Source: Gemmatimonadaceae bacterium (lineage in GTDB: Bacteria; Gemmatimonadota; Gemmatimonadetes; Gemmatimonadales; Gemmatimonadaceae). From it: 64,000 bases of DNA. The notes under the pieces were generated by a model that ran no database searches, was not told where the DNA came from, and saw only the letters and a list, made by a program, of their open reading frames with translations. Of this stretch, positions 1 through 13,887 are shown piece after piece. The stretch lies in contig JANYHT010000003.1 of NCBI GenBank assembly GCA_025358925.1, positions 1-64,000 on the forward strand, given 5' to 3'. The position numbers were made by a program, and so were the translations under genes. The stretch's first letter is position 1; every line of letters begins with the position of its first letter.

Positions 1-1
1 C

Positions 2-268
2 CTCGACAACGTGCCGAACTTGCAATCGAGCTGGGTCACGATGGGCATGAAGGTTGGGCAACTGGCCTTGCGCTATGGCTGCAACGACTTCGGATCGTTG
101 ATGATCGAAGAAAATGTTGTGTCGGCAGCAAACACGACGCATCGCACGACCGTGACCGAGATCGAGGCGCTTATTCGCGACGCTGGTTTCACAGCCGCGC
201 GCCGTCGCCAAGATTACTCCAGTGTTGAAGACTCACGCCGACTTGACGTCACCACCGTCGCCGCGTGA
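2..268 (+). CDS. mqnC: Cyclic dehypoxanthine futalosine synthase, C-terminal part (5' truncated by window edge)
   Basis: C-terminal peptide LDNVPNLQSSWVTMGMKVGQLALRYGCNDFGSLMIEENVVSAANTTH matches the MqnC family C-terminus; frame open to the window edge. Confidence 0.85.
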   Translation, partial: LDNVPNLQSSWVTMGMKVGQLALRYGCNDFGSLMIEENVVSAANTTHRTTVTEIEALIRDAGFTAARRRQDYSSVEDSRRLDVTTVAA

Positions 269-273
269 CGTAT

Positions 274-766
274 GCATGATGTGAGTACCGCCGTTCGTAC
301 CGGCATTGGCTACGACTCGCATCGCTTCGCGCCTGGCGGTCCGATGCGATTGGGCGGCGTCGATATTCCCGCGGATTTTCATTGTGACGGGCATTCTGAC
401 GGCGATGCGATCTGTCACGCCGTTACAGACGCGCTGCTCGGCGCGGCCGGCCTCGGCGATATCGGCGAAATGTTTCCGGATACGGACGTCATCAACAAAG
501 GCAAAGACTCGATCATTATGCTGCGGGCGGCGCAGCTGCGACTGACCGCCGCGGGCTGGAACGTTGGCAATATCGACATCACCGTGATCACGCAGCAACC
601 GAAGGTTGGGCCACAGCGTGCGGCCATTCGGGAGCGCTTGAGCACAGCACTCGACGTTGCTGTAGAGCAGGTGAGTGTGAAAGGAAAAACGAATGAGGGC
701 ATGGGCTGGATTGGGCGAGGAGAAGGGCTTGCCGTCATGGCCGTTGCCACGTTGGTTCGTGCATGA
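274..766 (+). CDS. ispF: 2-C-methyl-D-erythritol 2,4-cyclodiphosphate synthase (start approximate, ORF track gives 272)
   Basis: RTGIGYDSHRF, HSDGDAICHAVTDALLGAAGLGDIGEMFPDTD and KGKTNEGMGWIGRGEG motifs of IspF. Confidence 0.95.
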
Positions 767-1376
767 CCTGCTGAACTGGCTCGGCATGTTGCCGGAGCCG
801 CTGCTGTACGCGGCCATTCTGCTTGCGGCGTTCGCCGAGAATGTGTTCCCACCGTTGCCGGCCGATACGGTTGTCGCGTTGGGCGCCTTCGTTGCGGCAC
901 GCGGCACCGGAACCGCGCTCGGCGTGTGGGGCGCGACGATGATTGGCAACATTGTCGGCGCGATGCTGATGTATTCGCTCGGCAAGCGTTACGGTATGCC
1001 GTGGTTGACGAGGAAATTTCCCACGGTCTTTTCGCCAACAACGACAGCGCAGTTTGTTGATCGTTTTCATAAGCACGGCCTGTGGGCCGTCGTGCTCAGT
1101 CGCTTCCTTCCCGCCATTCGAGCGGTGGTCCCGCCGGTTGCCGGCGCCATCGGTATTCACGCGATACGCGCCGCGATGGCGATGACGCTCGCCTCAGGGG
1201 TTTGGTACGGCGTGGTCTGTTGGTTGGCATTTCGCGCAGGCGCAAATGCAGACGCGCTGCTGGCGCGAATCGAAGATCAGCAACGCATCATTAGTATCGT
1301 GGTCGTAACGCTGGTCTTTGTGGGTGTTGTGTGGGTCGTCATGCGCCGACGCGCGCGCGCGTCGAAGGCGCCATGA
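759..1376 (+). CDS. DedA family membrane protein
   Basis: FAENVFPPLPADTVVALGAF and RFLPAIRAVVPPVAGA DedA/SNARE-associated motifs; GTG start at 759 overlaps ispF end. Confidence 0.85.
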   Translation: MHDLLNWLGMLPEPLLYAAILLAAFAENVFPPLPADTVVALGAFVAARGTGTALGVWGATMIGNIVGAMLMYSLGKRYGMPWLTRKFPTVFSPTTTAQFVDRFHKHGLWAVVLSRFLPAIRAVVPPVAGAIGIHAIRAAMAMTLASGVWYGVVCWLAFRAGANADALLARIEDQQRIISIVVVTLVFVGVVWVVMRRRARASKAP

Positions 1377-2293
1377 CTGCACCCGAGCATGCGATCGCGA
1401 TGGAGACCGCGTTTCATTTGCGCGTGTTCGAAGATGCGCTGACCCTTGAGGAAGGTGCATCGCCGCGCACGATCGAAGCATACCGTCGTGATGTGATTCG
1501 CTGCGCGGTGTTCATGCGCACGCAAGGCGTCGAACGCGCGTCGGCCATAACGCCGACCGTGTTACGTGAGTTCGTATATCACTTAAAAGACCTCGGACTC
1601 GCGGGCACATCAATCCGACGCAACATCTCCGCGCTGCGCACATGGTTCCGTATCATGCTGGCGGAGGGTGTCGTCTCGCATGATCCGACCGAGCGGCTGG
1701 ATTCGCCGCAGCGGTGGCGTACGCTGCCGGAAGTACTCAACGTTGACGAAGTCACCCGCCTCCTCGCGGCTCCGGGGCTGGACGAAAAACTGGCGTTTCG
1801 CGATCGCGCCATGCTTGAGCTGGCGTACGGCGCGGGGCTACGCGTATCCGAATGGATTGGTCTCGCCGTCAAGGATGTATTGTTGGAGGAGGGATTGGTC
1901 CGCGTGTTCGGCAAAGGCAGCAAAGAACGGCTGGTACCGATCGGCCGATCAGCGATCGGTGCCGTGGCAGTGTATGTGCGCGAACTGCGGCCTGTACTCG
2001 AACGCGGCAACGGCCAAGGGTATCTGTTCCTCAACGCCAACGGCGCACCACTTTCGCGCATGGGCGCGTGGAAAATCCTGCGAAAATACGTCACCATGGC
2101 GGGTATCGAACGCGCCGTTTCCCCGCACACACTTCGACACTCGTTCGCGACGCACTTGCTTGAGGGTGGAGCTGATTTACGCGCCGTGCAGGAAATGCTG
2201 GGCCACGCCGATATCGCGACCACACAGATCTACACACACGTTGATCGCGAGTATCTTCGAAGTGTACATCGTCAATTTCACCCGCGCCCCTGA
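1373..2293 (+). CDS. xerD: Tyrosine recombinase XerC/XerD
   Basis: R...[39 protein letters not shown] catalytic motifs; ATG at 1373 overlaps dedA stop. Confidence 0.88.
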   Translation: MTAPEHAIAMETAFHLRVFEDALTLEEGASPRTIEAYRRDVIRCAVFMRTQGVERASAITPTVLREFVYHLKDLGLAGTSIRRNISALRTWFRIMLAEGVVSHDPTERLDSPQRWRTLPEVLNVDEVTRLLAAPGLDEKLAFRDRAMLELAYGAGLRVSEWIGLAVKDVLLEEGLVRVFGKGSKERLVPIGRSAIGAVAVYVRELRPVLERGNGQGYLFLNANGAPLSRMGAWKILRKYVTMAGIERAVSPHTLRHSFATHLLEGGADLRAVQEMLGHADIATTQIYTHVDREYLRSVHRQFHPRP

Positions 2294-2301
2294 CCGTCGT
2301 C

Positions 2302-2922
2302 ATGCTGCTCGTTATCGATAACTACGATTCGTTCACGTACAATTTGGTGCAGTATTTCGGCGAACTTGGTGAAGACATCGAAGTTCGCCGCAATGACGCC
2401 ATCACGGTGGAGGAGGCGCGTCGTATGGCGCCGGAGGCCATTGTTGTTTCGCCGGGACCGTGTACACCGACGGAGGCTGGAATTTCCGTCGACGTCATTC
2501 GCCAGCTCGGTGCTGAAATTCCGATGCTTGGCGTGTGTTTGGGACACCAGGCCATAGGCGAAGCTTATGGCGGTCGGGTCGTTCGAGCGTCGCGAGTCAT
2601 GCATGGCAAGCGCTCACGCATCGTGCACGACCGTACAGGTCTATTTCGGGACGTGCCCTCGCCATTTGCTGTGATGCGCTATCACTCACTGATCGTGGAA
2701 CGCGCTACGCTGCCATCGATGTTGGAAATTATCGCCGTGGCGGAAGATGCGCCGGACGAAATTCATGCGATGCGGCACCGTGTACACCCAGTCTGGGGCG
2801 TGCAATTCCATCCAGAATCGATCCTCACCGAGCACGGAAAAACGTTGTTGGTCAACTTTTTGGCGATGGCGCGTTCGGTGCGTCCGCCTTCGGCGCAATT
2901 AAGAGTGACAACACCACGCTGA
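2302..2922 (+). CDS. pabA: Glutamine amidotransferase, anthranilate/aminodeoxychorismate synthase component II
   Basis: [34 protein letters not shown] and [13 protein letters not shown] motifs. Confidence 0.92.
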   Translation: MLLVIDNYDSFTYNLVQYFGELGEDIEVRRNDAITVEEARRMAPEAIVVSPGPCTPTEAGISVDVIRQLGAEIPMLGVCLGHQAIGEAYGGRVVRASRVMHGKRSRIVHDRTGLFRDVPSPFAVMRYHSLIVERATLPSMLEIIAVAEDAPDEIHAMRHRVHPVWGVQFHPESILTEHGKTLLVNFLAMARSVRPPSAQLRVTTPR

Positions 2923-3811
2923 GACCGAGTACGCCAGCGACAATCACGAGCGACGGACCGATGGCGATCGGATACACCACTTCGAGCAACATCTTCACAC
3001 CGACAAAGGACAACACGACGGCCAGTCCATATTTGAGCAAATGAAATTTCCCGATCACACCAGCAAGCACGAAGTACAACGAGCGCAGTCCAAGTATGGC
3101 AAAGACGTTTGACGTATAGATCAGAAATGGATTCTTCGTTACACCAAAGATGGCTGGGATTGAATCGAGCGCGAATACGACGTCCGTTGTTTCGACCAAG
3201 ATCAGCACAACAAAGAGCGGCGTTGCCATCAGTCGCGGAACACCGTGCGCCGTGAGCGGCGCGCGGATAAAGAAATGGTGGTCCTTGCTGTGCGTACTGA
3301 TCGGCAGAAAGCGTCGCACGACGCGTAGCACAGGATTCGTTTCAGGTTCCACGGCGTTGTCGCCACCGAACGCCATACGCACACCGGTGAACACGAGAAA
3401 GGCGCCAAACACATACACGATCCAGTGAAAGCGCGCGATCAACAATGCCCCAGAGGCGATCATCAAACCTCGCATGATCAGCGCACCAAGAATGCCCCAA
3501 AAAAGCACGCGATGTTGCAACGATGGGGCGACCTTGAAATAACCGAAGATCAAAATGAAAACGAATAAATTGTCCACCGATAACGCTTGCTCAACGACAT
3601 AACCCGCGAAAAATTCTAAGGCAGCTTGGCGCCCCATCAATCGGTCGATGGCGACGCCGAACGCCATCGCCAGCGACACCCACACCGCACTCCACCGGAG
3701 CGCGGCGCGCATCGACACTGCCTGCGCCTTCTTGTTAAACACCCCAAGATCGAGCGCTAGCAACGCGAGAATCAGCGCATTAAAACCCACCCACCACCAC
3801 AGATTCGGCAT
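2852..3811 (-). CDS. TerC family integral membrane protein (Alx-like)
   Basis: [33 protein letters not shown] and [21 protein letters not shown] motifs of TerC/Alx. Confidence 0.9.
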   Translation of the reverse strand: MPNLWWWVGFNALILALLALDLGVFNKKAQAVSMRAALRWSAVWVSLAMAFGVAIDRLMGRQAALEFFAGYVVEQALSVDNLFVFILIFGYFKVAPSLQHRVLFWGILGALIMRGLMIASGALLIARFHWIVYVFGAFLVFTGVRMAFGGDNAVEPETNPVLRVVRRFLPISTHSKDHHFFIRAPLTAHGVPRLMATPLFVVLILVETTDVVFALDSIPAIFGVTKNPFLIYTSNVFAILGLRSLYFVLAGVIGKFHLLKYGLAVVLSFVGVKMLLEVVYPIAIGPSLVIVAGVLGLSVVLSLLIAPKADAPNAPSPKS

Positions 3812-3848
3812 GCGGACTGATTGAGGGAAAAATCACGCATCCGATGGT

Positions 3849-3877
3849 TTGCCTTCATGAGGACGCATTCGTATCTT
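3849..3877 (+). promoter_or_regulatory. Candidate sigma70-type promoter for the kdsB operon (TTGCCT-N17-TATCTT)
   Basis: TTGCCT at 3849-3854, 17-nt spacer, TATCTT at 3872-3877, ~45 nt before the kdsB ATG in the divergent terC/kdsB spacer. Confidence 0.35.
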
Positions 3878-3922
3878 AATTGGCGTGAATATTGCTGCAA
3901 ACACGTCTCGAACAACCCAGTA

Positions 3923-7266
<3,344 letters not shown>

Positions 7267-7270
<4 letters not shown>

Positions 7271-7878
7271 ATACTCTGACAAGTCTGCCAGCGATGGTGG
7301 TGCATGCACCACGCATCGAGCCGGCGCTCGCGAAGCGTATTCGCGTTGTCGGTCTCGACGTCGACGGCGTGTTAACCGACGGCGGAGTTTATCTGGGTGC
7401 AACACGCGCGAGCGAGGGTGGGCAGCCGTTTGAGTTGAAGCGCTACGACATTCAGGACGGACTCGGCATTCAGCTGCTACGCGACGCAGGATTGCAAATC
7501 GTGATCGTGACTGGGCGCGTCTCCGAAAGCGTCGCCATGCGCGCTCGTGAATTAGGCGCCACTGCGGTCGTGCAAGATCCTTCGGCGCGAAAACTTCCGG
7601 CGCTCAAGCGGATCGTCGCGGCGCTCGATTGCACGCTCAGCGAAGTCGCATTCCTCGGTGACGATCTACCCGACCTTGCCGTACTTCGCCACGTCGGACT
7701 GCCCGTCGCGGTTGGCAATGCTGTCGTCGAAGTTCGACGCACGGCGACGCTGCAGCTCAATGCGCGCGGCGGTTTTGGCGCGGTGCGTGAGTTTGCCGAA
7801 GCACTGCTCATCGCGCGTGGCGAATGGATGGACCTCGTGGAACGCTATGTGACAAGTCGTCTCGAGGATCCCGCATGA
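7267..7878 (+). CDS. kdsC: 3-deoxy-D-manno-octulosonate 8-phosphate phosphatase, HAD family
   Basis: VVGLDVDGVLTDGGVYLG and IVIVTGRVSESVAMRARELG motifs; ATGA overlap with kdsA. Confidence 0.88.
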
Positions 7879-8870
7879 CGTTGATGCCTTCCGAGAACGA
7901 TGTTGGTGTCGATGCCGCGCAAATTATTGCGCGTGGGCGTCGCGTGCTCGCGCTCGAAGCGGCGGCATTGTCGGCGTCAGAAGCGTCACTCGGTGAAGAC
8001 TTCGTGCGCGCTGTCCGGCTGCTTGTCGCATGTCGCGGTCGTGTCATTGTGGCTGGCGTTGGCAAGTCCGGTTTGGTTGGACGTAAGATGGCCGCCACGT
8101 TCACCTCCACTGGAACCCCTTCAACATTTCTGCATCCAGTCGAAAGCGTACACGGCGATCTTGGCATTGTCGGGCCCGATGACGTCGCGATTCTCATTTC
8201 CAAGAGCGGCGAAACAGAGGAACTTCTCGGACTCATCGACGCCTTGGCGCGCATGGGTGTGCACATCATCGCGATGACCGCGGAGCGAACGTCGCGACTC
8301 GCGCGTCATGCCGAAGTCACGCTGGATCTTGGTGTGCGAGAAGAGGCGTGTCCGCACGATCTCGCGCCAACCACAAGCACCACAGTCACGGTTGCATTGG
8401 GCGATGCACTCGCCGTGGCGCTCTTGCAAGCAAAGGGATTCCGTGCGGACGATTTTGCAAAACTTCATCCGGGCGGTGCACTCGGTCGACGCCTCCTGAC
8501 GCGCGTGATCGACGTCATGGAGTCAGATCGACTTCCCATCCTCTCACGTTCCGCGACCATGCGCGAGGCGGTGGTCCTGCTGGCGGATCGCCGTGGCATT
8601 GCGATTGTGGTGGAACAGGAACGCGTGGCTGGGGTCGTCACCGCAGGAGATTTGACGCGTCTGCTCGAACGTGTGGCCGACGTCCTGTCGGTCCCCGTCG
8701 CAGACGTCATGACGATGTCGCCGCGCTTGGCGCTCGAACACGAACTTGGGAGTGCCGTAGTGCATCGAATGGAAAAGCACGGTATCATGGCGATGCCAGT
8801 CGTCGATGACAGCGATCGCTTGGTGGGCGTCATTCATTTGCATGATCTGATGCGCGCAGGCGCTGCGTGA
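7875..8870 (+). CDS. kdsD: Arabinose-5-phosphate isomerase (KpsF/GutQ family; SIS + CBS)
   Basis: VIVAGVGKSGLVGRKMAATFTSTGTPSTFLHPVESVHGDLG, ISKSGETEELL, AKLHPGGALGRRLLTRVIDVM, CBS domains. Confidence 0.93.
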   Translation: MTLMPSENDVGVDAAQIIARGRRVLALEAAALSASEASLGEDFVRAVRLLVACRGRVIVAGVGKSGLVGRKMAATFTSTGTPSTFLHPVESVHGDLGIVGPDDVAILISKSGETEELLGLIDALARMGVHIIAMTAERTSRLARHAEVTLDLGVREEACPHDLAPTTSTTVTVALGDALAVALLQAKGFRADDFAKLHPGGALGRRLLTRVIDVMESDRLPILSRSATMREAVVLLADRRGIAIVVEQERVAGVVTAGDLTRLLERVADVLSVPVADVMTMSPRLALEHELGSAVVHRMEKHGIMAMPVVDDSDRLVGVIHLHDLMRAGAA

Positions 8871-9457
8871 GTACATCACGTGTTGCATTGCGTCTCTGGC
8901 AACGTACCATGCTGTCCTTGGTGACCGTCGTCGCGCTTGGAGCGGCGAAGTGCCCATGGAAGACCAAGACATCGGTGCTTCCGGTCAAGTCGTCACGCAC
9001 CGTCATTCCGGACTCTGCCGATCAAGTCATCTTCGGCCTGCGTACGATCCTCACTGAGCAAAGTGTCGCGAAAGGCGAATTACTCAGTGACACCGCTTAT
9101 GTCTACGACGACGGGAGTCGGCTTGAGCTGCATCGTGTCAACCTTACCTTCCGCACGTCGCAAGGACTGAAAGACGGTGTGCTGACTTCACGTGCGGGCA
9201 CTTATAATCAGCGATTGTCGCGACTTGACGCGCGCGGCGACGTGGTCGTAGTGCGTGACGACGGCAAACGACTGACGTCGCCACAGCTCGTGTATGATCA
9301 AGCGCGCAATCAGATTTTTAGCGACAGCGCCTTCACGCTCACTGAGCCCACGCGCGTCCTGACGGGCTTCGGTTTCGAATCCGATCCAAAGCTGACAACG
9401 TTTCATTGTTTGCGTGCATGTAAGGGCGTCGCACCCGTCAACATGCCGGTGAAATAG
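8867..9457 (+). CDS. lptC: LPS export ABC transporter periplasmic protein LptC
   Basis: N-terminal hydrophobic segment, LptC-like ADQVIFGLRTILTEQSVAKGELLSDTAYVYDDGSRLELHRVNLTF; position between kdsD and lptA; GTGA overlap. Confidence 0.8.
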   Translation: MSTSRVALRLWQRTMLSLVTVVALGAAKCPWKTKTSVLPVKSSRTVIPDSADQVIFGLRTILTEQSVAKGELLSDTAYVYDDGSRLELHRVNLTFRTSQGLKDGVLTSRAGTYNQRLSRLDARGDVVVVRDDGKRLTSPQLVYDQARNQIFSDSAFTLTEPTRVLTGFGFESDPKLTTFHCLRACKGVAPVNMPVK

Positions 9458-9458
9458 C

Positions 9459-11147
9459 GTGCACACCCGTCGCGTTCGGTGTATCGTGCTCGCCTGTGCA
9501 GTGCTTCCAACACTTGCGCTCGGGTGCTTTTCGAAACGAAAGGGGGCGGCGGCGCCAACGCCAAGTGTACCAGTTGGCCGCGCGCCGTCGGCACCCGTTC
9601 AGAGCGACAGCTTCAGCAGACGCATTGCTCGTGAGGATAGCATCCGCCGAGCAGATTCTTTAAAAATCGCCGGTGTTGCGGACTCCATCGCTCGTACTGC
9701 GACCAAGGATAGCGCGGCCAAAGCAATCGCCGTGACAAAAGCGGCACCCATCACAAAAAAATCGGAGCCTGTCAGTAAACCCTGTGTGTTGGATTTCAAC
9801 GAGTCGCCGCCGGAAACGCGCTTGCTCATCAATCAGATGCCGGACGGTTCGTCCGTCATTTTCCTTGGTGGCGGATTTATTGGACATTGTCAAGGCGAAA
9901 CAAGCCGCCTCAAAGCCGATAGCGCGGAGCAGTTTCAGGCTAGCGGGATTGTCAATCTCTATGGCAACGTGTCATACGAAGATCCGAACAAAATGCGCGT
10001 CACGGCGAATCACATGACGTACCTCACGCGAGAGGCGCGACTCTTCGCGGACGGCAACGTCGTCGCCACGCAGTTGGCCTCCGGCAGCACGTTTAGCGGG
10101 CCAAGTATGGAGTATTTGCGACCACTCGCGGGTGTTCGCCCAGATTCGAAGCTGATTGCACCAAATCGCCCGACCGCACGTCTCATCGAGAAAGACAGTC
10201 TTGGTAAGCCTGGTGCGCCTGTGACGGTCACGGCAAACACCATGGTCGATCAAGGCGACAGTCTGTTGTTCGCGTGGGGAGACGTACAAATCGCTCGTAC
10301 AGATTTCACTGGACACTCCGACTCTGCCAGTTACGATAAACTTGGACAACGGTCGCGGCTTATACGTTCAGCTCGCATCGCCAATACAGATGCGAAGCAA
10401 CCGTTCAAGCTGAATGGCGATACCATCGACTTGTACAACAATGACGCGCGTAAACTGGAGCGCGTTGTCGCGTTGCACACGGCCAACGCGGTCAGTCAAG
10501 ACGTGCTCTTAAACGCTGAGAAGATTGATCTGCGTCTCGCGGATCAAAAGCTTGAGCGTGCCTTCGCTTTCGGGAAAGGACGCGCGAAAGCGCACACGTC
10601 GCAGCAGGAGCTCGAAGCCGATTCTTTAGATATTTGGATGCCGCAGCAACGCGTGCGTGAGGTACGTGCCCTCGGTCGCGCGGTCGCGACAGGCTTACCG
10701 GATACGTTAAAAATTCGGTCTGAGGATCGTGATATTCTGCGAGGAGATTCCGTCTTCGCAAAGTTTGACACGGTGCGCAGTGCGAAGGATACCGCCGAAA
10801 AGCCGCACGTTCGCGACATCCATGCGTTAGGTCATGCCAGCTCGTTCTTTCAAGTGCCATCGCGTCAAGGCGCAAAATTCCCGCCGGCAATCAATTACGC
10901 GCGCGGTCGCGACATTCTCGTGGCGTTCGACAGTGGCACGGTTCGGTACGTCCAAGTCGATTCCAGCGCATCTGGTGTGTATCGAGAACCGGTCGTCGAC
11001 AGTCTCTCCGACAGCACCAAGCGTCGCGTACCGACCAAGAAGCCGACAGTGAAACCGGCTATAAAACCACCGGCAAAACTTCCGACAAAACCGACTACGC
11101 CACCACAGGTCGATTTTGATGTATCCGAATTCCGTCGCCGCACATGA
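9459..11147 (+). CDS. lptA: Large OstA/LptA-domain protein (LPS transport), lipoprotein-like signal
   Basis: Signal with LALGCF; repeated OstA-like segments ([91 protein letters not shown]). Confidence 0.75.
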   Translation: MHTRRVRCIVLACAVLPTLALGCFSKRKGAAAPTPSVPVGRAPSAPVQSDSFSRRIAREDSIRRADSLKIAGVADSIARTATKDSAAKAIAVTKAAPITKKSEPVSKPCVLDFNESPPETRLLINQMPDGSSVIFLGGGFIGHCQGETSRLKADSAEQFQASGIVNLYGNVSYEDPNKMRVTANHMTYLTREARLFADGNVVATQLASGSTFSGPSMEYLRPLAGVRPDSKLIAPNRPTARLIEKDSLGKPGAPVTVTANTMVDQGDSLLFAWGDVQIARTDFTGHSDSASYDKLGQRSRLIRSARIANTDAKQPFKLNGDTIDLYNNDARKLERVVALHTANAVSQDVLLNAEKIDLRLADQKLERAFAFGKGRAKAHTSQQELEADSLDIWMPQQRVREVRALGRAVATGLPDTLKIRSEDRDILRGDSVFAKFDTVRSAKDTAEKPHVRDIHALGHASSFFQVPSRQGAKFPPAINYARGRDILVAFDSGTVRYVQVDSSASGVYREPVVDSLSDSTKRRVPTKKPTVKPAIKPPAKLPTKPTTPPQVDFDVSEFRRRT

Positions 11148-12382
11148 CTGAGCCAACGCCATCCAGCGTGATCGATAACTTGCATGTTGCCGCCATTATC
11201 GATCGGCTGACCACCGGCGATCGTTCGCTCGCGCTCGCGCTCGGCGCGTTGCTCGAAGTCGCCGACGAACAGGGCGTTGCACCGATGCACGCCGTCGCCA
11301 CCCGATTCCGCGATGCACATCTCGATCTGCTCAAGAGCGAAGGTCGCGACGCCACGCGCGAGGCCGGCCGTCTGTCTCTCGAAGACGTTCGCACGCACCT
11401 TGCAAGCTCCGTCCTGCCGCGATTGGCCGATGCCGGCGCAATTCAACGTGACGACGCAAGTCGCGCGAATCCCGACGAATCCGTGATCGTGTTGCCCTCA
11501 CTGTGGACGGAGATCGGCAGTCATCGGGCCGAAGTCACGCACAAATTACGAGTCACCGGTGAGCACGTAGCGCTAACACGAGCGCACGACGCGCCCACAG
11601 TAGCGAATACCGGCTCCGTGCTCGAGGCAAAGGGGCTCGTCAAGATCTATCGCGGGCGGCGGGTGGTGCACGATGTCGCCCTACGCGTTGCCCAAGGCGA
11701 GATCGTTGGTTTGCTCGGCCCGAACGGCGCCGGGAAGACCACCACGTTTTACATGCTCGTCGGACTGATCGCGCCACAGGCTGGCCAAATCCAATTCGAC
11801 GGGCATGATATTACCGGAATGCCGATGTACGAGCGCGCCCGGCGCGGCATCGGTTATCTGTCGCAAGAACCGTCGGTGTTTCGCAAACTCACGGTTGAAG
11901 AGAACATCCTCGCCATTCTCGAGACGCTGCCCATCTCAAACGCCGAACGAAAAACGCGACTTGAAACGCTTTTGGATGAGTTGAGCATTAAGCATTTGAG
12001 AAAAAGTCGCGCTTTCCAGTTGTCTGGAGGCGAACGTCGGCGGCTGGAAATCACACGCGCGCTCGTCACCGAGCCCAAGTTTATGATGCTGGATGAACCG
12101 TTTGCCGGCGTCGACCCGATCGCTGTGCACGATATTCAAACCATCGTGTCTGGGCTGAGACATCGCGGAATCGGCGTGCTAATCAGCGATCACAATGTTG
12201 AACAGACCTTGGACATTGTGGATCGCGCGTACATCATGTTTGATGGACAGGTCAAAGTGTCTGGTACGGTTCGTGAACTCGTGTTTGACGACACGGTCGC
12301 CGAGATCTACTTGGGGCCAACGCTGACAGCGCGATTGCGCGCGCGCTTTTCGGACGCGGATGAAGGAGTGGTGACTATATGA
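11144..12382 (+). CDS. lptB: LPS export ABC transporter ATP-binding protein LptB with a ~158-aa N-terminal extension
   Basis: [88 protein letters not shown] overlap with lptA stop. Confidence 0.92.
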   Translation: MTEPTPSSVIDNLHVAAIIDRLTTGDRSLALALGALLEVADEQGVAPMHAVATRFRDAHLDLLKSEGRDATREAGRLSLEDVRTHLASSVLPRLADAGAIQRDDASRANPDESVIVLPSLWTEIGSHRAEVTHKLRVTGEHVALTRAHDAPTVANTGSVLEAKGLVKIYRGRRVVHDVALRVAQGEIVGLLGPNGAGKTTTFYMLVGLIAPQAGQIQFDGHDITGMPMYERARRGIGYLSQEPSVFRKLTVEENILAILETLPISNAERKTRLETLLDELSIKHLRKSRAFQLSGGERRRLEITRALVTEPKFMMLDEPFAGVDPIAVHDIQTIVSGLRHRGIGVLISDHNVEQTLDIVDRAYIMFDGQVKVSGTVRELVFDDTVAEIYLGPTLTARLRARFSDADEGVVTI

Positions 12383-13872
12383 GAACCGGACTGCAGCAAA
12401 ACGCGGGGCTTCGGCAGGAGCTCAAAATCAATCCGCGCCTCTATCAGGCGATGGATCTCCTCTACATGCCCCTGCTGGACCTTCAACAGCACTTGAAACA
12501 AGAGCTGCTGACGAACCCGTTTCTTGAACTCGTAGAGCCTGACGACGACGAGGACGAGTCATCAGATGCGGATGAGGCGCCGGAGCCGGAGAATCTCTCC
12601 GAGCAAGAAGTGGCGTCCGAATCCGAACCGGAAAAAACCGGCGATGACGACGTCGACTGGGAAGCGGTACTGCTCGACGGATTTGAGACGGGTGGTCAAC
12701 GCGAAGAGAACGAACAACGCGAGTGGTACGAGCCCGTGACGGTCGATGCGCGACACCTGTCCGATCACCTCACCGAACAGTTGTCCTTGTTGGAGTTGTC
12801 ACCGAGAGAAGCAATTTTGGCCGATGAATTCGTCGGTAATATTTCGGATGATGGCTACCTCGCGTGTGCGTTAGATACCATGCGCGATGGCGTGAACGAG
12901 TGGCTGCAGCGCGAATCGGACGAACGCGAAACCGACGTGCAGGTCACACCGTTCAGCGAAGCTGAAATGCAATTGATGCTGCAGGTAATTCAGGAACTAG
13001 ATCCACCAGGCGTCGGCGCGCGCGATCTCCGTGAGTGTTTGTTATTGCAATTGCGAGCGGCCGGACAGCGCGATGCGCTCGCGTACCGCCTCGTCGATGA
13101 ATCATTTGACGAACTGATTGCACACCGGTGGAGCGAGCTTTCAAAGCGTTTCGGGATCAGTGCGCAAGATGTCCAAGCGGCGGCTGACGATATTGCAAAA
13201 CTGGATCCGAAACCAGGGCTGCGCTTCTCTGCCGGAAGTGACAATTACATTATCCCCGATCTTGTCATCGACAAGATCGACGGCAACTATCATATATTTT
13301 TGAACGACGGCAATCTTCCGCGACTTAAGCTCTCCCGCGCATACACCGAAATTGCGCGCGACAAAAAACGATTTGATACGGAAAGCAAGGACTTTATCGC
13401 CAGCAAGCTCAATTCAGCCAACTGGATGATTCAAGCCATTGAGCAGCGGCGGCAGACGATGCTCAAAGTCATGCACTATATCGTCGAACGTCAGCGAGAG
13501 TTTTTCGAACGCGGAGTTCAGGCCTTGCACCCGCTCACGCTTCGCGAGGTCGCTGAGGCAGTGGGGATGCACGAATCCACGGTCAGTCGCGTCACAAATG
13601 AAAAATTTGTGCAAACGCCACGTGGCGTACTACCGCTGAAATATTTCTTTTCGTCGGGATTGTCAACGTCGGACGGCGATGATGTCTCCGCGCGAGGCAT
13701 TAAGGATCAGATTCAAAAACTGGTGTCCGGTGAAGACAGCAAGAGCCCACTGACCGATCAAGCGATCGTCGAAATCCTCATGCAAACGGGCGTACAAATC
13801 GCGCGACGTACCGTGGCAAAGTATCGCGATCAACTCGGTGTGCTCCCGGCGCGTATGCGCAAGCGCATTTAG
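12379..13872 (+). CDS. rpoN: RNA polymerase sigma-54 factor
   Basis: N-terminal [34 protein letters not shown]-terminal RpoN box [45 protein letters not shown]. Confidence 0.96.
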   Translation: MRTGLQQNAGLRQELKINPRLYQAMDLLYMPLLDLQQHLKQELLTNPFLELVEPDDDEDESSDADEAPEPENLSEQEVASESEPEKTGDDDVDWEAVLLDGFETGGQREENEQREWYEPVTVDARHLSDHLTEQLSLLELSPREAILADEFVGNISDDGYLACALDTMRDGVNEWLQRESDERETDVQVTPFSEAEMQLMLQVIQELDPPGVGARDLRECLLLQLRAAGQRDALAYRLVDESFDELIAHRWSELSKRFGISAQDVQAAADDIAKLDPKPGLRFSAGSDNYIIPDLVIDKIDGNYHIFLNDGNLPRLKLSRAYTEIARDKKRFDTESKDFIASKLNSANWMIQAIEQRRQTMLKVMHYIVERQREFFERGVQALHPLTLREVAEAVGMHESTVSRVTNEKFVQTPRGVLPLKYFFSSGLSTSDGDDVSARGIKDQIQKLVSGEDSKSPLTDQAIVEILMQTGVQIARRTVAKYRDQLGVLPARMRKRI

Positions 13873-13887
13873 CGTGCAACTGCGTCC

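Noticed and set aside
1373-2293. Tyrosine recombinase as a sign of an integrated mobile element
   Set aside because: Sequence looks like housekeeping XerC/D, is coupled to dedA in a housekeeping run, and no att-like repeats or cargo genes are nearby
3812-3922. yybP-ykoY manganese riboswitch upstream of terC
   Set aside because: The divergent spacer is only ~110 bp and I could not find the conserved riboswitch core on the minus strand
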